Shown: positions 11,714 through 23,816 of the stretch, one piece after another
Layout of the letters: each line of letters starts with the position of its first letter
Position numbering within the stretch: the stretch's first letter is position 1
Assembly: GCA_000733355.1 (NCBI GenBank)
Contig: JNVV01000052.1
Location: forward strand, 218,723 to 282,722
Origin: Falciphora oryzae
Taxonomy: Eukaryota > Ascomycota > Sordariomycetes > Magnaporthales > Magnaporthaceae
Reading direction: 5' to 3'
DNA: 64,000 nt
The notes under the pieces: model-generated
Told to the model about the DNA's origin: nothing
What the model saw: the letters and a program-made list of their open reading frames with translations, nothing else
The model's database searches: none
Translations under genes and position numbers: made by a program

Positions 11714-12848
11714 TTTAGATGACCTGAGGGGGCGACCCGACAGGAGGCTTTGCAAGGAGACCGCCCAGAGACAGCAAAAGCCAACGCCTTCGAAGGTGGT
11801 CTGGCTGGCCGGCGGAGGGGGCTCTGTCTGTAGAAGACAAGCAGCAAGAGCCTCGTCTTCGCTGCTGACGGCCAAGAATATGTACCAGCGAGGGATTCAA
11901 AGAGCCCAACGCGGGTGGGCTGCAACATACCCTCCGACCGAGTCGCGCCGTCGCATCGCGATCAAACACTGCGAAGACCGAACAGAAGATGAAATGCTTC
12001 AAGATGGTGTTTGCCGGTTCTTATTTCGCTCGTTTCCATTTCTCCTGATTGAGTTCTTGCCCGCAGGGGGGGACCATCCCACGTCAAAGATTTGCCTGAC
12101 GCGAAGCTTGCTCAGGGGTTGGCTGTAAACCCCGTGTGGAGCAACGCTGTCGCCTATCATCCTATAGTTTGACTGTTGCGAAATCTCGATCAAAGTTCAG
12201 GAGGGAGACAGGGCCGCATTGGCTTCCGCTTTGGGGTGATCAAGTGCCTGCTCCGGGGTCTAGACGTGTCGGAAGAATATCCGGGAAGAGACAATGACTG
12301 GGTCGACTCGATCAGCAACAGCTTATGACGCGGCCGTTGTGCTACGTGCACGGGACGACACAGAGTTTTGCACGGTTAGGAGTAACGTAGTGCAAACAGA
12401 TAAGACAGGCACGCATGGGCGCGGAGCACGAGCGTGCGTCGGTTGTGCCAGATTGATGTATTCTAGGCGCTCGGGCTGTTACAACTGCACGACCGTTTGC
12501 TGGCGTCTGCTTGTCAAGAGATCGGATTAGAAGCTAAAAATGGGGGCCGCGGAGAGATACGTCGTGTAGTTAACTGGGTAGGTCAGGCAGTTTAGATACT
12601 GTCGAGGTCGAGAGGCCTGGGTAGCAATGACGTGCTGGGTAAGATGAGCGATGTGATGCGTAAACAACTGGATGGGCTAGATACATAAAAAGTAACAGGG
12701 GGCGGTACGAATACCAAAGGTCGTTGCCTTGTCCTGTAATGTGATTAGCAAGGTGTGATAGCAAAACATCGCTTCGTTCCCAAGAAATATGCGTCGTGTA
12801 TTCGTCTATGCATAGCTGACGTACCGCAGCACGCAGCGCAATGTGCGG
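11714..12848. other. Intergenic region upstream of the GH92 gene
   Basis: About 1.1 kb between the GH92 start and the 3' end of the exonuclease V gene, both on the minus strand. It should contain the GH92 promoter. Short frames such as 12294-12530 lack any recognisable feature. Confidence 0.5.
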
Positions 12849-14796
12849 CTAGCCGCGCTTTGCCAACTTCCTATTCTGCGCGGCTTCTGCCACCTTCTTC
12901 TTCTCCTTGGCCTGAGCGACGGCCTTGTTGTGCATGTCGGCGAGCCATCCGCAGTCGTCAGAGAACTGGCAGTACCGGCACTTATCCGCGTCCTCAATGC
13001 TTACGCCAACGGCGTCCCGCTCGCCACGCCACCACTGCATGTGTCCCTCTAGCCAGTTGTCCAGCTTTTCGTTGTCCATGTGGAATCTTCGGTGCTCTAT
13101 CCACTTGTCCACGTCCTGTTCCAGGTCGGCGTCTTGTTTCTTTCGATGTTTCTTCCGGAGACCCTTGTCGATGGGATCCTCGGGTTCGGCAGTGGGCACG
13201 ACGGGTTCTTTGCCACGGTACCGATACTCGATCGTGACAAAAGGCCCAAGGGTGTCCGATCCGTCGGGAAATGTTCGCCGGAGCTCCTCTTTGAGCAGGC
13301 CTGTGAGCTGGCGGAGAGTACGATAGCGAAGCTGGTTGCCGGATTTCGTCGACACGTTCCCGGCTGTCCCTATACTGTCCGTTTCGGAACCTGGAGATGG
13401 GGGAGCTGGACTGGCGTCGTAAAACACCTCGTCATGCAAGCTGCCGATCTGCGCGAGGAAAGTGTCGGAAAACGGCTCGTCGGGGTCGAGGCCGTATCTT
13501 CGGTAGACGTGCAGAAAGTCTAGCTTGCCGTCGACCATTTGCGAAAGGAAGCGGTGGTAGAGGAACAGCTGGATCATAGCCGGCCGCATGTGGCTCATGC
13601 TCGGCACCGACCGGCGGGCCCTGGTTTTGACGTCAAAGACCCAGACCTTGCGGCCGCTCTGCGAGGCCTGGCTGCTGCTCCCCTGACTGCTATAAATCTC
13701 CTCCTCGAACTCGGGATCCGGGTTCCCCTCGCTCAGTCCGTCGATGATGCCGTTGACGACGTGGCCATCGACCAGGCCCCAGACCTCAAGCTCGCGGGTC
13801 AGGCCCGTGTCGCGCAGGCTGCGCAGGCCCTGGACGAGGTTCCAGATCTTGAGGCCGAACGCGTCCTCGCGCGAGAGGATCTCGATGCGGACGGTGGTGT
13901 GCACCTCGCGCTCGAGCTTCTCGTGCACGCGGGTGCCGCCCTTCATGGCCGCCGTCCGGGGCTTGCGCCCGCCCATGCGGAAGAGCGTGAAGGCGTACTG
14001 CTGTTCGCACCACGCAGCCGACGAGAAGTCGGACACACTAAAGGGCTTCCGTGGGTACGTGCGGAACAGCGCCAGGGGCGACCGCTTGGGCTGCCTCCGC
14101 TCTTTCTGCGGGTTCACATCGGCGTCGGCCTCGGGGTCGAACTCGGCTGCCGGCTCGGGTTTGCTATCTGATGCCGAGTCGAACGCAGACAGGGCGAGGG
14201 TTACTGGAGCGTAACACTGGGACGTTAGTTAGGGGGTTCGCCCTCTCGATCGAAAATGGAGATACTCCCACGACAGAAAGTATTTGGGATCCCAACATAC
14301 AGTCTGGGTAGCTGACATCCTCAGGCACATAGCTCCTTGGAGACACCGGTTCGTCGTGCTCAGGGGTCTCCGGGGCCTTCCTTGAGCCCCTATAGACAGC
14401 ACGCCTCGGGCGCGAAGGGGTATCCTCGCCATGGCGGTGCGGAGAGCCGCGCCCCAGCGACTCGACCTCAGAGACGCTATCATGGTCGGTTATTGTCACC
14501 GTCCCGGGGCTTTTTGGGAACGCGGCGTTGATGTCGGCCCTTAGGGAGTGGGCGTCGGCGGGCACAGCGCTCGGCAGTGTCGCAATCGGGCGTCGCAGGG
14601 CAGTTCTGATGGTGGAGCTGGAGCCTCCACTTCCCGGAGAGCCCGCAGCTCTGCGGACAGGGTTCCTCGGCGTTGCGGTGGTGTTGATGGGCGCAAAGGT
14701 GGTGTCGGCAATGGTTGAGAGAAGCTCCTCCTCCTCCTCGAGCGAAAGATTCCACCCGTACTCGTCGTCGCTATGAGTTGCTGAAGCTAAAGCCAT
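12849..14796 (-). CDS. Exonuclease V (EXO5/Dem1 family), 2 exons
   Basis: Exons 14796-14301 and 14203-12849 are separated by a 97-nt intron (GTATGT...CTCCAG, phase 1); total 616 residues. The acidic, low-complexity N-terminus (SLEEEEELLSTIAD) is followed by the conserved SVSDFSSAAWCEQQY entry with the first cluster cysteine (C231), the PD-(D/E)XK core VWVFDVKTR, and C-terminal CRYCQFSDDC carrying three more cysteines (574, 577, 583). Four cysteines are the pattern for a [4Fe-4S] cluster in this family. EXO5/Dem1 is a single-strand-specific bidirectional exonuclease acting in mitochondrial DNA maintenance in yeasts and in nuclear interstrand-crosslink repair in animals. A Lys-rich tail ends the protein. 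The acceptor at 14204 rather than the nearer CCCAG at 14220 is required to keep the frame (…YPDLTLALSAFDS…). Confidence 0.9.
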
Positions 14797-15587
14797 GTCG
14801 TTCCACAGTCGGGGGCATGTCGAGCAAGGTCCATTGTTTACTGAGGAGCATTCGAGGCTAGGCCCTGGCCATTCTGGGCTCAGCTTCACCCCGCCCCCCG
14901 CCAGGCAGACGCAGGGAATCTCGCGCTGTCACGTGAGGGCGTAGGACGTGCGGCTGCCTTGATTCTGCGAACGCTAGCGTGTGCAGATTCCCGACGCGGC
15001 AGGCGTCGACTCGATCTCAAACTGAAACACGAGTTGCCTAAAATAGCGACCATTCCAACAGTCCCTCGAGACACTCTGGCACTCTGGCAAGATGGATGTG
15101 GCCGTTGATCGGACGTCACCTGTCATCGAGACATCGAGCCAGTTTTCGATTCGGTCCTTGGATTCCGGGAGAGCTGCGGCCAATGGCTTGCCAGGTGAAA
15201 TCCTTCTGCCTGCGCCTTGGTCACAAACCCTCAGCCACAGCGCCCAGCAACGACCTCAGGTTGGCTCCAGGACCCCGTTAGTGCACTGCCAGCTGGCCTG
15301 TCGAGGGCTGAATACGAGGCCGCCCACGCCTAGCAAGGCTGCCCGCCGCCAACCAAGGACACGAGTTCAATCACCCGTCCGAATGGCTGCAGCGATGCGC
15401 CAGTGACGGGGTGTCCCAGCGAATACAAATCTGGCCGTGTTCCCCATCCCTTGACGGCATTTGACCTCAGGATGGCCTGCTTTGGGAATTTGCGATTGAC
15501 ATCCATACCAACACTTGATACTTGCAATTGACATCCTTACCTTCTCATCCCACTGGAACAACATTCTGCTTTTAGACGCCCTGCACC
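14797..15587. other. Divergent promoter region between the EXO5 and F-box genes
   Basis: About 0.8 kb between oppositely oriented genes. An open frame at 15092-15406 has no recognisable domain and is not called. The closing ~100 bp before 15588 are C/T- and CA-rich, as in fungal 5' UTRs. Confidence 0.45.
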
Positions 15588-16301
15588 ATGGCCCCAGCCA
15601 TGCGGCGTCCGAGGGCTCTTTCGCCCACAGAGAAACAAGGAGACGGGCCGGCCCCAGGCTCGCCCGCCCCAGCGCCAACTCCAGGGGTCCGGGCGCTGAA
15701 CCTGATGGACCTACCAACCGAAATCCACGTCATGATCAGCAAAGAGCTCATCTACCCAGATGCTCTCTCCCTGAAGCACACGTCGCGCCACTTCTACGAC
15801 CTGGTCTACACGGGCGTCCGCCTCAAGGTGGAATGGTTGATGGAGCGTCGACGGCTGCATCTCGAGTGTCCCAACGACACGCGCTGCGACCTCGGGAGCG
15901 ACCTGCGGTTTTGCCGGGGAAGCGTGGCGTAAGTTTGCTTCCATTCCGGTTCCTGCGGTCTATGCTTCGGGTAGTGGAGCCTGACGCCGTCATGATTTTA
16001 TGATGCTTGACGTGCAACTTACACTTTTTTCCTCCCTCACAGTTTGTTGATGCAGCGGCGTCGTGAGCATATCGAGTGCGACCGCCGTCCAGGCCTGGGC
16101 TGTCTTGTGTACGGCACCCGGACTTGCACTCACCGGCGCACGCCCACCGAGCGCTTCCGCCGCTGGATGCGAACCCGACTGACCATCGAGCTGTGGTGGA
16201 TGCTGCTGGCGGCGATTCCGTTGATGTGCTGTTGGCTGTGGATCGCTGAGTTATCCGGCTACCTCGCCCCTGCGGCAGGCCAGGAGGTTACTGGGCAGTA
16301 G
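15588..16301 (+). CDS. F-box-like protein with C-terminal transmembrane helix, 2 exons
   Basis: Exons 15588-15928 and 16043-16301 (114-nt intron, GTAAGT...CACAG, phase 2) give 199 residues. The F-box-like segment is NLMDLPTEIHVMISKEL then ALSLKHTSRHFYDLVYTG (residues ~35-75). Two similar units follow: LMERRRLHLEC with downstream Cys at the end of exon 1 and LMQRRREHIEC with downstream Cys in exon 2, so the intron falls between two copies of a Cys-containing motif. A hydrophobic segment (ELWWMLLAAIPLMCCWLWIA, ~165-185) is probably a membrane anchor. F-box proteins recruit substrates to SCF ubiquitin ligases; a membrane-tethered one is inference only. The next gene is another F-box type in the same direction. 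Confidence 0.72.
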
Positions 16302-16886
16302 GAGCAATATCCCAACATGTATGACTACATAATACCTAAATAATGATACTGCGAGGTAATGTTCTGGTGCTGGATCGAGTCTACAGCGCGCCATGCAGGC
16401 TGCAGTTGAACACATGCGATAGCCCGCAAAGTGGGTGACGCGATAATGATTAATTGCTAGAAAAGAATACTATGGGAATCTGGCCGAGTTCGAGTGCATA
16501 CCAAGAGGTAGATCAATGACGCCGGGAGTAGAAAATCGAAAAACAGACAAATGCGGGAAGTTGGAATAGAAGACCCAAGTCTTGATTCTCTCTCCCGACT
16601 TGTTCCAACTGTTTGCCGGGGCACCTAGCGGTGTCGGCAGCTGCCACAGCTCGTGCTAGCTCCAACATGAACTGCCGGGACCACCCAATGATCAATGATA
16701 CAGCCCCGCGTGCTCGCCTGCCTGGAACCTAGCCTGGGGGGTCCCCGCGCCAGGTATCAGCAACACCTCAGCCAACAACCCATCAAAGAGCTCCTCCTGG
16801 CAAGCAAAACAACACATGTAGTCCGGTATATCAAGAACTAAAGACAGCTGCTCGCATATAGCCGACGACGATCAGCAAGACTCAAC
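16302..16886. other. Intergenic region between two F-box-type genes
   Basis: About 0.6 kb of non-coding sequence between two same-strand genes. No repeats, RNA genes or convincing small open frames were seen. Confidence 0.5.
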
Positions 16887-17670
16887 ATGCCCGAGCCCGC
16901 CGAGATCGACCTCACAATACCCCCCGCGCCGCTGGTGCCAGACGAGTTCTCGTGGACGCTGTTCGCCCGGTTCCCCGCCGAGCTGCAGCTCGGGATCCTC
17001 GAGCGATGCCACCAAAACGACCTCGTCTGCCTTTCTCTGACGTCGCGCTTCTTCCGCGCCATCACCGTGCCTCTTCTCCCCGCCAAGCCGTGTCTGCTCG
17101 CGTACCAGTGGAATCTGCCTCGTCGTCTGTCTGGGGGCTACCCTTTCCGCACCAAGCAGCCGTCGTATCGCAAGCAATCACCCTGCGACCACGAGGTGCA
17201 ATGGTGGATGGACATGCCCATCTGCCCCCGGCCCCGGTGCATCCACTGCCAGTGCACCACCTGCCCGCTGTACGCGCGCCTGCGGAACTCGATGGGCGAT
17301 CGGAAGTTCTGCATCACCTGCCGCAAGTTCACCAAGCGGCCGTCGGCTAGGAGGCATCGCGGCCGTTGTGAGTAAATTTTTTTTTTTTTTTTTTTTTTTT
17401 TTGCTTGAGCTTCTGCTGGACGGGTCACAATCGTCTCTCGCGCACCCGACTAACTCGTCTCATTGCCTAGGTCTCCATGGGCGCCCCATGAAGCCGCGGC
17501 GTATCAACCATCGCTGGTCGAAGAGGAAGCCCAAGACGGGCGCGGTCGGCGCTGTCGGCGGTACACCTGAACCGCCTTCAGCGGCACCGGAGCTGCCGTT
17601 CGTCCCTCGCCAAGGCCTGCGGAGAAGCCCGAGGACGCCAGTCCCGCGCAAGATGTATAACGGCGCCTAA
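16887..17670 (+). CDS. F-box protein with Cys-rich putative zinc-binding region, 2 exons
   Basis: Exons 16887-17367 and 17471-17670 (103-nt intron, GTGAGT...CCTAG, phase 1) give 226 residues. The F-box is at ~25-65 (FARFPAELQLGILERC, VCLSLTSRFFRAITVPLL). A Cys-rich block follows at ~110-155 (MPICPRPRCIHCQCTTCPLY ... KFCITCRKF), with CxxC pairs typical of structural zinc sites. The C-terminus is basic and proline-rich. The intron carries 26 consecutive T nine bases after the donor. With the preceding gene it forms a same-strand pair of F-box-type genes, perhaps an old duplication, though the two share little beyond the F-box and Cys-rich character. Confidence 0.75.
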
Positions 17671-18170
17671 GTAAGAGCTTTTATACAGGGTAAAGATCTC
17701 GAGTGAGGCGCGTCGCCCCTGCGCCTATCAGCACGGCACGTCTAGTCTGCCGACGTCGCGGGGATGGGCTCGATCGATACTAGTGTCGCTTCACCCCGCA
17801 TACCCGCATTCAAGACTCGAGGATTTATGTCTCCTTTATACCCCCCTGGGAGGATATTTCAGCATTCATCGGCCCTGGCGCCCTCGCTTGTGACTCAGGT
17901 CATCCTTTGGATGCAGGTGTCATGGTTTTGATGAGTGGCCTCGCCGAGCTTGGTTAGCGTTGAGCGAGTGCCTTGCAGATACGGCCGTGCGGTATACGAT
18001 TTACGAATACGGCTATCCGGACTACCCCCCCCTCCTACCCTTTAACTACCATTTTACATCGCCAATAATGAGAATTATCTTCGTTTGCCATCTCATCTTC
18101 CATGGCTCTCACCTCATGCATGGACGCTAGCATCGCGGCCACGCCTACACCGAAGTAAACGGCTGCTAGC
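17671..18170. other. Intergenic region upstream of the ABC transporter gene
   Basis: About 0.5 kb. Nothing beyond the presumed promoter and 5' UTR is recognised. Confidence 0.45.
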
Positions 18171-21100
18171 ATGTCTTCCCCACCCGGAGACTGCGCCGCA
18201 GCTATAGACGACACCTTTGGGCCTTGGGCTGGCCCAGCCTGTCGTGGCGGCTTCGACTTCACGCTGCTGTTCGAGGAGAGCATCCTGACGATTCCTCTGC
18301 AGACGACATTTCTCCTCGTCGTGCCCTGGCGCCTGTCGCAGCTTCTTGGGGACGACCGCAAAACACGGGGTAGCTGGCAGCTTACCTTGAAGCTCGTAAG
18401 AAGCTTTCCCAGGCCCCATCCCTACACACTTTATCCTTCTTCAGCAGCTGACAGCTCGCATGTATATGCCAACAACTCAATCTAGATCGCATGCGCCACA
18501 CTCGTTGCTCTCAGCGCCACCATATGTGCACTGTTGTCCCTCGCTTCAAGCAGGGGGGCCATAGCCATCCAGTCGCGTGCAACAATCCCAACCGCAAGTC
18601 TCACCCTCGCCGCATCGGTAGGCCTCTCAGTGCTGTCATGGCTCGAGCACACTCGCAATCACCGGCCGTCCTTCGTCATCTCGGTGTACCTGTTCTTCAG
18701 CATCCTTCTTGAGCTGCCGCGATGTCGCACGCTATTCATGGTTGCTCCGCCAGCGGGGTATGCCTCGTCCATCCCAGCACTTCTCGCGACCTCGACTGCG
18801 TTACGTGCTGTCATGCTCGCGCTAGAGTCCTACGAGAAGCGCTCCATCCTGATGGCCGGACTCCAGGGTCTTAATAGAGAGGTCACGAGCAGCACTTTCA
18901 GCCGCGTCCTCTTCTCCTGGTTGATGCCGTTGATGCGTCTGGGCTACAGGAGAAACCTTGCGCTAGATGACCTCGACACTCTTGAGGCCAAGATGGAGTC
19001 GGAAAAACTTCGCAAATATCTCGAGGAGGGATGGAATAAGGGTAAGAAACCTTCCAAGCAGCCTGTAGGAGAGGCACCGGGCTGACGACCGGAATTTCTT
19101 TTTCTTAGCTCCCGACAAAACGGCCGCCGGTGCACTCTTCAGCACCTGGCACGCCGTCTTTGCCCGGCCTATGCTGGCTGCCGTTCCTCCCAAGCTGTTC
19201 CTGATCGGATTTACCTACGCCCAGCCTTTCCTCATCGCTGCCGCCATCGACCTCGCCTATAAACCGCGGACCGAGCAGTACAATAACGCGGGATGGGGTT
19301 TGGTGGGCGCGTACGCCATCGTCTTTGCCGGCATAGCTGTAAGTTCTCGAGTCATCTACACCAACCTTTCCTCCCCATTTCCAGGCTTCTGGCCGGTCGT
19401 CACATCGTCCTCACTCTCTAATCGCCCACAAACCTATCCAGGTATCTACAGGCCAGTACGAGCGAAACATCGCCCGCGCCGAGACCATGATGCGCGGCAG
19501 CCTGTCCGCCCTGGTCTACGACAAAGCGACCCGGCTGGACCTGACCTCCCCCTCCGTCAGCGGCCCGGGTTCCCTGACGCTGGTGGCGACGGACACGGCC
19601 CAGGCGTCGGCCGGCGCGCGCCAGCTACACGAGCTGTGGGCCGGCGTGCTCGAGATCGTGGTTGGCACTTACCTGCTGGCGCGCGAGCTGGGCGGCGCCG
19701 CCTGCGCCGTGCCCGTCGGCCTGGCGCTCCTGGTCCTGGTCGGCATCGGGTTCCTCGGGGTGGGCATCGGGCGCGCGCAGGCGGCTTGGATCAAGGCGTC
19801 TCAGGACCGGGTTAGTGCTACAGCGAAGACGCTTGGGGGTGTCAAGTGGCTCCGCGCGTCGGGGCTTAATGATGTCGCGTTTGGGATGCTGGCGCGGCTG
19901 CGGACTGTGGAGTTGGGGGTGTCGATGCGGTTTAGAATCTTGATGGGCCTTTCGCTTGTCATATGTGAGTTCGTTTCTTGGCCTTATTTTTTTTCTTTTT
20001 CTTTTCATTGTTGCATGCCTTCTACTGTTGTATCTCTTCAGGGGAACTATCGACAAGAGCGCGCTGGAACAAAGCTAACGAATCGAATAAATGACCGACA
20101 GTGATCGCTGCCCCTATTCTCTCACCGATCCTAGCCTTCGGCATCTTCGCAGGCCTTGCCGCTCGTGGCGATGGTGGGACCCTGGACATCGGCACCGCCT
20201 TCACCTCCAAATCCCTGCTTGTCCTCATCAGCACGCCGCTCTCGAGCATCATCATTGCGGCCCCAATCCTTGCCGGCTCCTTTACTTCATTTGGGCGCAT
20301 CCAAGACTTTCTCAACGGAAAGGAAAGGGAGGACAAGCGGCTGGGCACCCGCCTGCAGCCCGACATCGACGCGCCGCCTCCCTCCTCGACCCAACGCAAC
20401 GTCGCTGGGAGCCACAATGGGGCACATATGGTTTCGGATCCGCTGCCACAGGACATAATAGCTTCCGTCCAGGGTAAGTTCTCGTGGAAAGAAGACTCCA
20501 GACCTGTTATCGACATCAACCCGGAGTGGAGAGTGCGAAGAGGGGCCTTTACCCTACTACTCGGGCCTGTAGGCTGTGGCAAGACGACGCTGCTCAGAGC
20601 ACTTCTAGGGGAGCTGTCCGCGTTTGACGGCCGGATCCGTACGTCCTTCGTCTCTGGCGTGGCCTACTGCAGCCAGTCGGCCTGGATTCCCAACGACACT
20701 GTGCGAGGGGTCGTGACGGGCGGGAGTGCTGGCGATGGCAACCATGAGTTCGATGAGGCCTGGTATCGCGCCGTTGTCCACGCGTGTGCTCTCGAGCCCG
20801 ACATTCGGACCTGGCCCAATGGAGAGGATACCCTCGCTGGAACAATGGGCATCTCTATGAGTGGAGGCCAAAAGCATCGCTTGGTGAGCCAGATCCTCCA
20901 GGTTGTTTTTTCGGACGCAAACGGAGGTGGCAGCTAACGAAGCACTTTCCAGGCCCTTGCTCGTGCTTTGTACGCGAAGAAGGAGTTCGTCGTGCTTGAC
21001 GATGTCTTCAGCGGACTTGACGCGGCCACCGGAGACTTTATCTTCGATAACCTCTTTGGGAAGAAGGGTCTCTTGACGAGATCCAATGCCACGATTGTTC

Positions 21101-23816
21101 TCGCGTCCTCTGAGAGTGAGTCGACGCTGCTGCCTTCTTGCCTTCCTCCGGCCACGCCCCCTTTCGAAAAAAAAACATCTCTGATACCCTTTGCCAGCAA
21201 AACGGCTACAATACGCAGCCGAGATTGTCCTCATCGACGACCGTGGCCGGCTTCGAGACAGCTGCGCGGCATCTGCCGCAGGCGAAGATATTGGGGACAC
21301 AATACAACCAGCCCTCTCGTCTCCTGATGGTAACCCCACCGAGAATCGCGAGACTGACGATGCCAACGGCAAGACTGGAGGGCAGCAGCAGCGGATAACG
21401 CCAGCCATTGCCAGCGCCTTGAACGCATCTGAGCTGACAGACTCGACCCGCCGCCTGGGCGACTCCGCGATGTATCTGTTCTATGGAAAAGCGGCCGGCT
21501 GGTACACTCTTGCAGGTTTCCTTGTTGCTATGTTTGTTTTTGCTTTTTGCAACTCGTTTCCCTGTAAGTCTTCACGTTTCCCCCTTGGATCTGGTCAGTT
21601 TTTGATGCTAACCGGTCGATCTCCTCCTCAGACATCTGGCTGGGTTGGTGGGCCGAGTCCAACGCGCTACGTCCCAACCAAGACCTGGGGAAATGGCTTG
21701 GCGTATACACGGCTCTCGGGATTGGCGCCATCATTGCAGTCCTTGTTGGTGCATGGTAAATTGTGCCCTGTTCTTTATCCCCTCTCATCGCCAAGCCTCC
21801 ATCGAGAAGCTACTAACATATGGGGTCGCCTACAGGGAACTGTTTGTTGATGTGATCAACAATTCGGGAGTGTACTTCCACGATGCCCTGCTGAATAGAG
21901 TGTCGAGGTAGGTGCACCTTCCACATGCTAACAATCTTCTTCCTCTCGAGTAGCGAGACACTAATCATTTTTGGCTGCAGAGCTCCCATGTCGTTCCATT
22001 CGAGCGTTGACAGCGGCGTGACGGTCAACAGATTCAGCCACGATCTTCAGTTGATAGACATGGAGCTTCCCGCAGCCGCTCTGGCGGTAGCAATTTGCAA
22101 GTCCCATAACCCGTAGCTGGTCTTTTCAACCTCTCTATACCATCCAGCTGATCCTAATACCCCAAACAGCAACCTTCTTCGCGCTGGGCGGGGTCGTTCT
22201 GGTGGCCGCGACCTCGCGCTACCTCGCCGCCGCGCTACCCGTCATCGCCCTGGCCTTCTGGGCGGTGCAGCACTTCTACCTGCGCACCTCGCGCCAGATG
22301 CGCCTCCTCGACATCGAGCACAAGGCGCCGCTCCACACCTCTCTTCTGGAGACGCTCGACGGGCTCGAGTCGATCCGCGCCCTGGGCTGGCAGTCCCGGG
22401 TCGGGCGCCGCAACTCCAATCTTATCGACGCCTCGCAGCGGCCCGCCTACCTGCTGCTGTGCCTGCAGTGCTGGCTGACGTTTGTCGTTGACATGCTCGT
22501 CGCGGGCTTCGCCGTTGTGTTAGTCGTCGTGGCCACGACTCTCCGTGAGCAGATTGGTCCTGCGTACGTGGGTGTTGGGCTCGCCAACGTCCTCTCGCTC
22601 GGCGGGACGGTGAGGGGTCTTGTCACGGGCTGGGTCATGCTCGAGATAGCGCTGGGGGCCGTCGCGAGGGTCAAGAATTTTGCGGCCACGCGGTCGGAAG
22701 ACGAGGAGAAGGATGTTGACGAGGAGTTGCGCCGTTTGGACGAGGGTGGGCTTCTTGAGTCGGGTGCGGGAAGCTGGCCCAGTCATGGGGGCGTCGAATT
22801 TCGAGGGGTGACGGCCTCCTACACGTAGGTCATCGTGCTGGCTCCATTTCTCTTGATTCCTTACTAACCTTGATACGGGCCTCGCCTCATAGCTTGTCCG
22901 GGGCCGTTCTTGACGACGTCACGTTTTCCATCGAGCCGGGGCAAAAAGTCGCTGTCTGCGGAAGGACCGGGAGGTACGGTTCTCCCCTTTTGCCTCCTGC
23001 CCTGCAACTATCATTCATCTGCTAACGGCCATACTCCAACATGTTGCAGCGGTAAAAGTTCTTTGGCCCTCGCCATGCTGCGCATGGTCGACGAGGTTTC
23101 CGGCAGCATTACCATCGACGGGGTCGACATCTCGACTCTGCCCGGCGAGTACGTCCGGTCTAGCATCGTGGCGGTCTCGCAGGAGGCCTACATCTTCGAC
23201 GCCACCGTTCGCGTCAATGTGGATCCGACAACTGCGACGGTCCGTGATAGCGCCAGCGGGGAAAAGGACTTGTACGCCGTCCATAATGGGGATCACGAAA
23301 TAGTCAGAGCGCTGGAAGCCGTGGGCCTGTGGGACAAAATCCAGCAGAGGGGTGGGCTTGACGCCGTGATCGATGACAGGTTCTTCTCGCAGGGCGAAAA
23401 GCAGCTTCTCACCATCGCCCGGGCCTTGGTTAGGGGTGCAAAAATGGGGGTAGAGAGGGAGGTGACGAAAGGGGGCGGGGGTCTATTAATCCTCGACGAG
23501 ATCACAAGCAGGCAGGTGTTCTGATAATCCTCCCGAGCTAATGTTCACACCATCCTGGCTTTTTTCTTGCGGAAGATTTCTTACTAACAATGCCAATTTC
23601 GTCCCCAGTCTCGACGGAGAGTCCGCCGCCATCGTCAAGGGGCTCCTGGACACATGGTTTGCCGGCTGGACCATAGTTGCGATCGTGCACAAGCTCAGCG
23701 CGATCCTCGACTACGACAAGGTGCTCGTGCTGGACCAAGGAAGGCTGGTTGAGTATGACGAGCCGGGCCGTCTCCTTCAATCAGACTCGGCTTTCCGAGG
23801 TCTATACAACATCTAG
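18171..23816 (+). CDS. ABCC (MRP-type) full-length ABC transporter, 14 exons
   Basis: Exons: 18171-18395, 18486-19041, 19109-19338, 19442-19964, 20102-20883, 20953-21115, 21198-21563, 21632-21755, 21836-21907, 21981-22096, 22170-22824, 22893-22973, 23050-23511, 23609-23816; all phases agree, giving 1520 residues. Order is hydrophobic N-terminal domain (TMD0-like), TMD1, NBD1, TMD2, NBD2. NBD1 has Walker A GPVGCGKTTLL, signature MSGGQKHR and Walker B FVVLDDVFSGLD. NBD2 has Walker A GRTGSGKSS, split by intron 12, signature FSQGEKQ, Walker B LLILDEITSSLD and IVHKL at the H-loop. Both nucleotide sites look intact. ABCC pumps export glutathione conjugates, drugs and metabolites across plasma or vacuolar membrane; the substrate is unknown. 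Introns 10 and 13 start with GC rather than GT, required by both frame and conserved residues. Confidence 0.9.
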
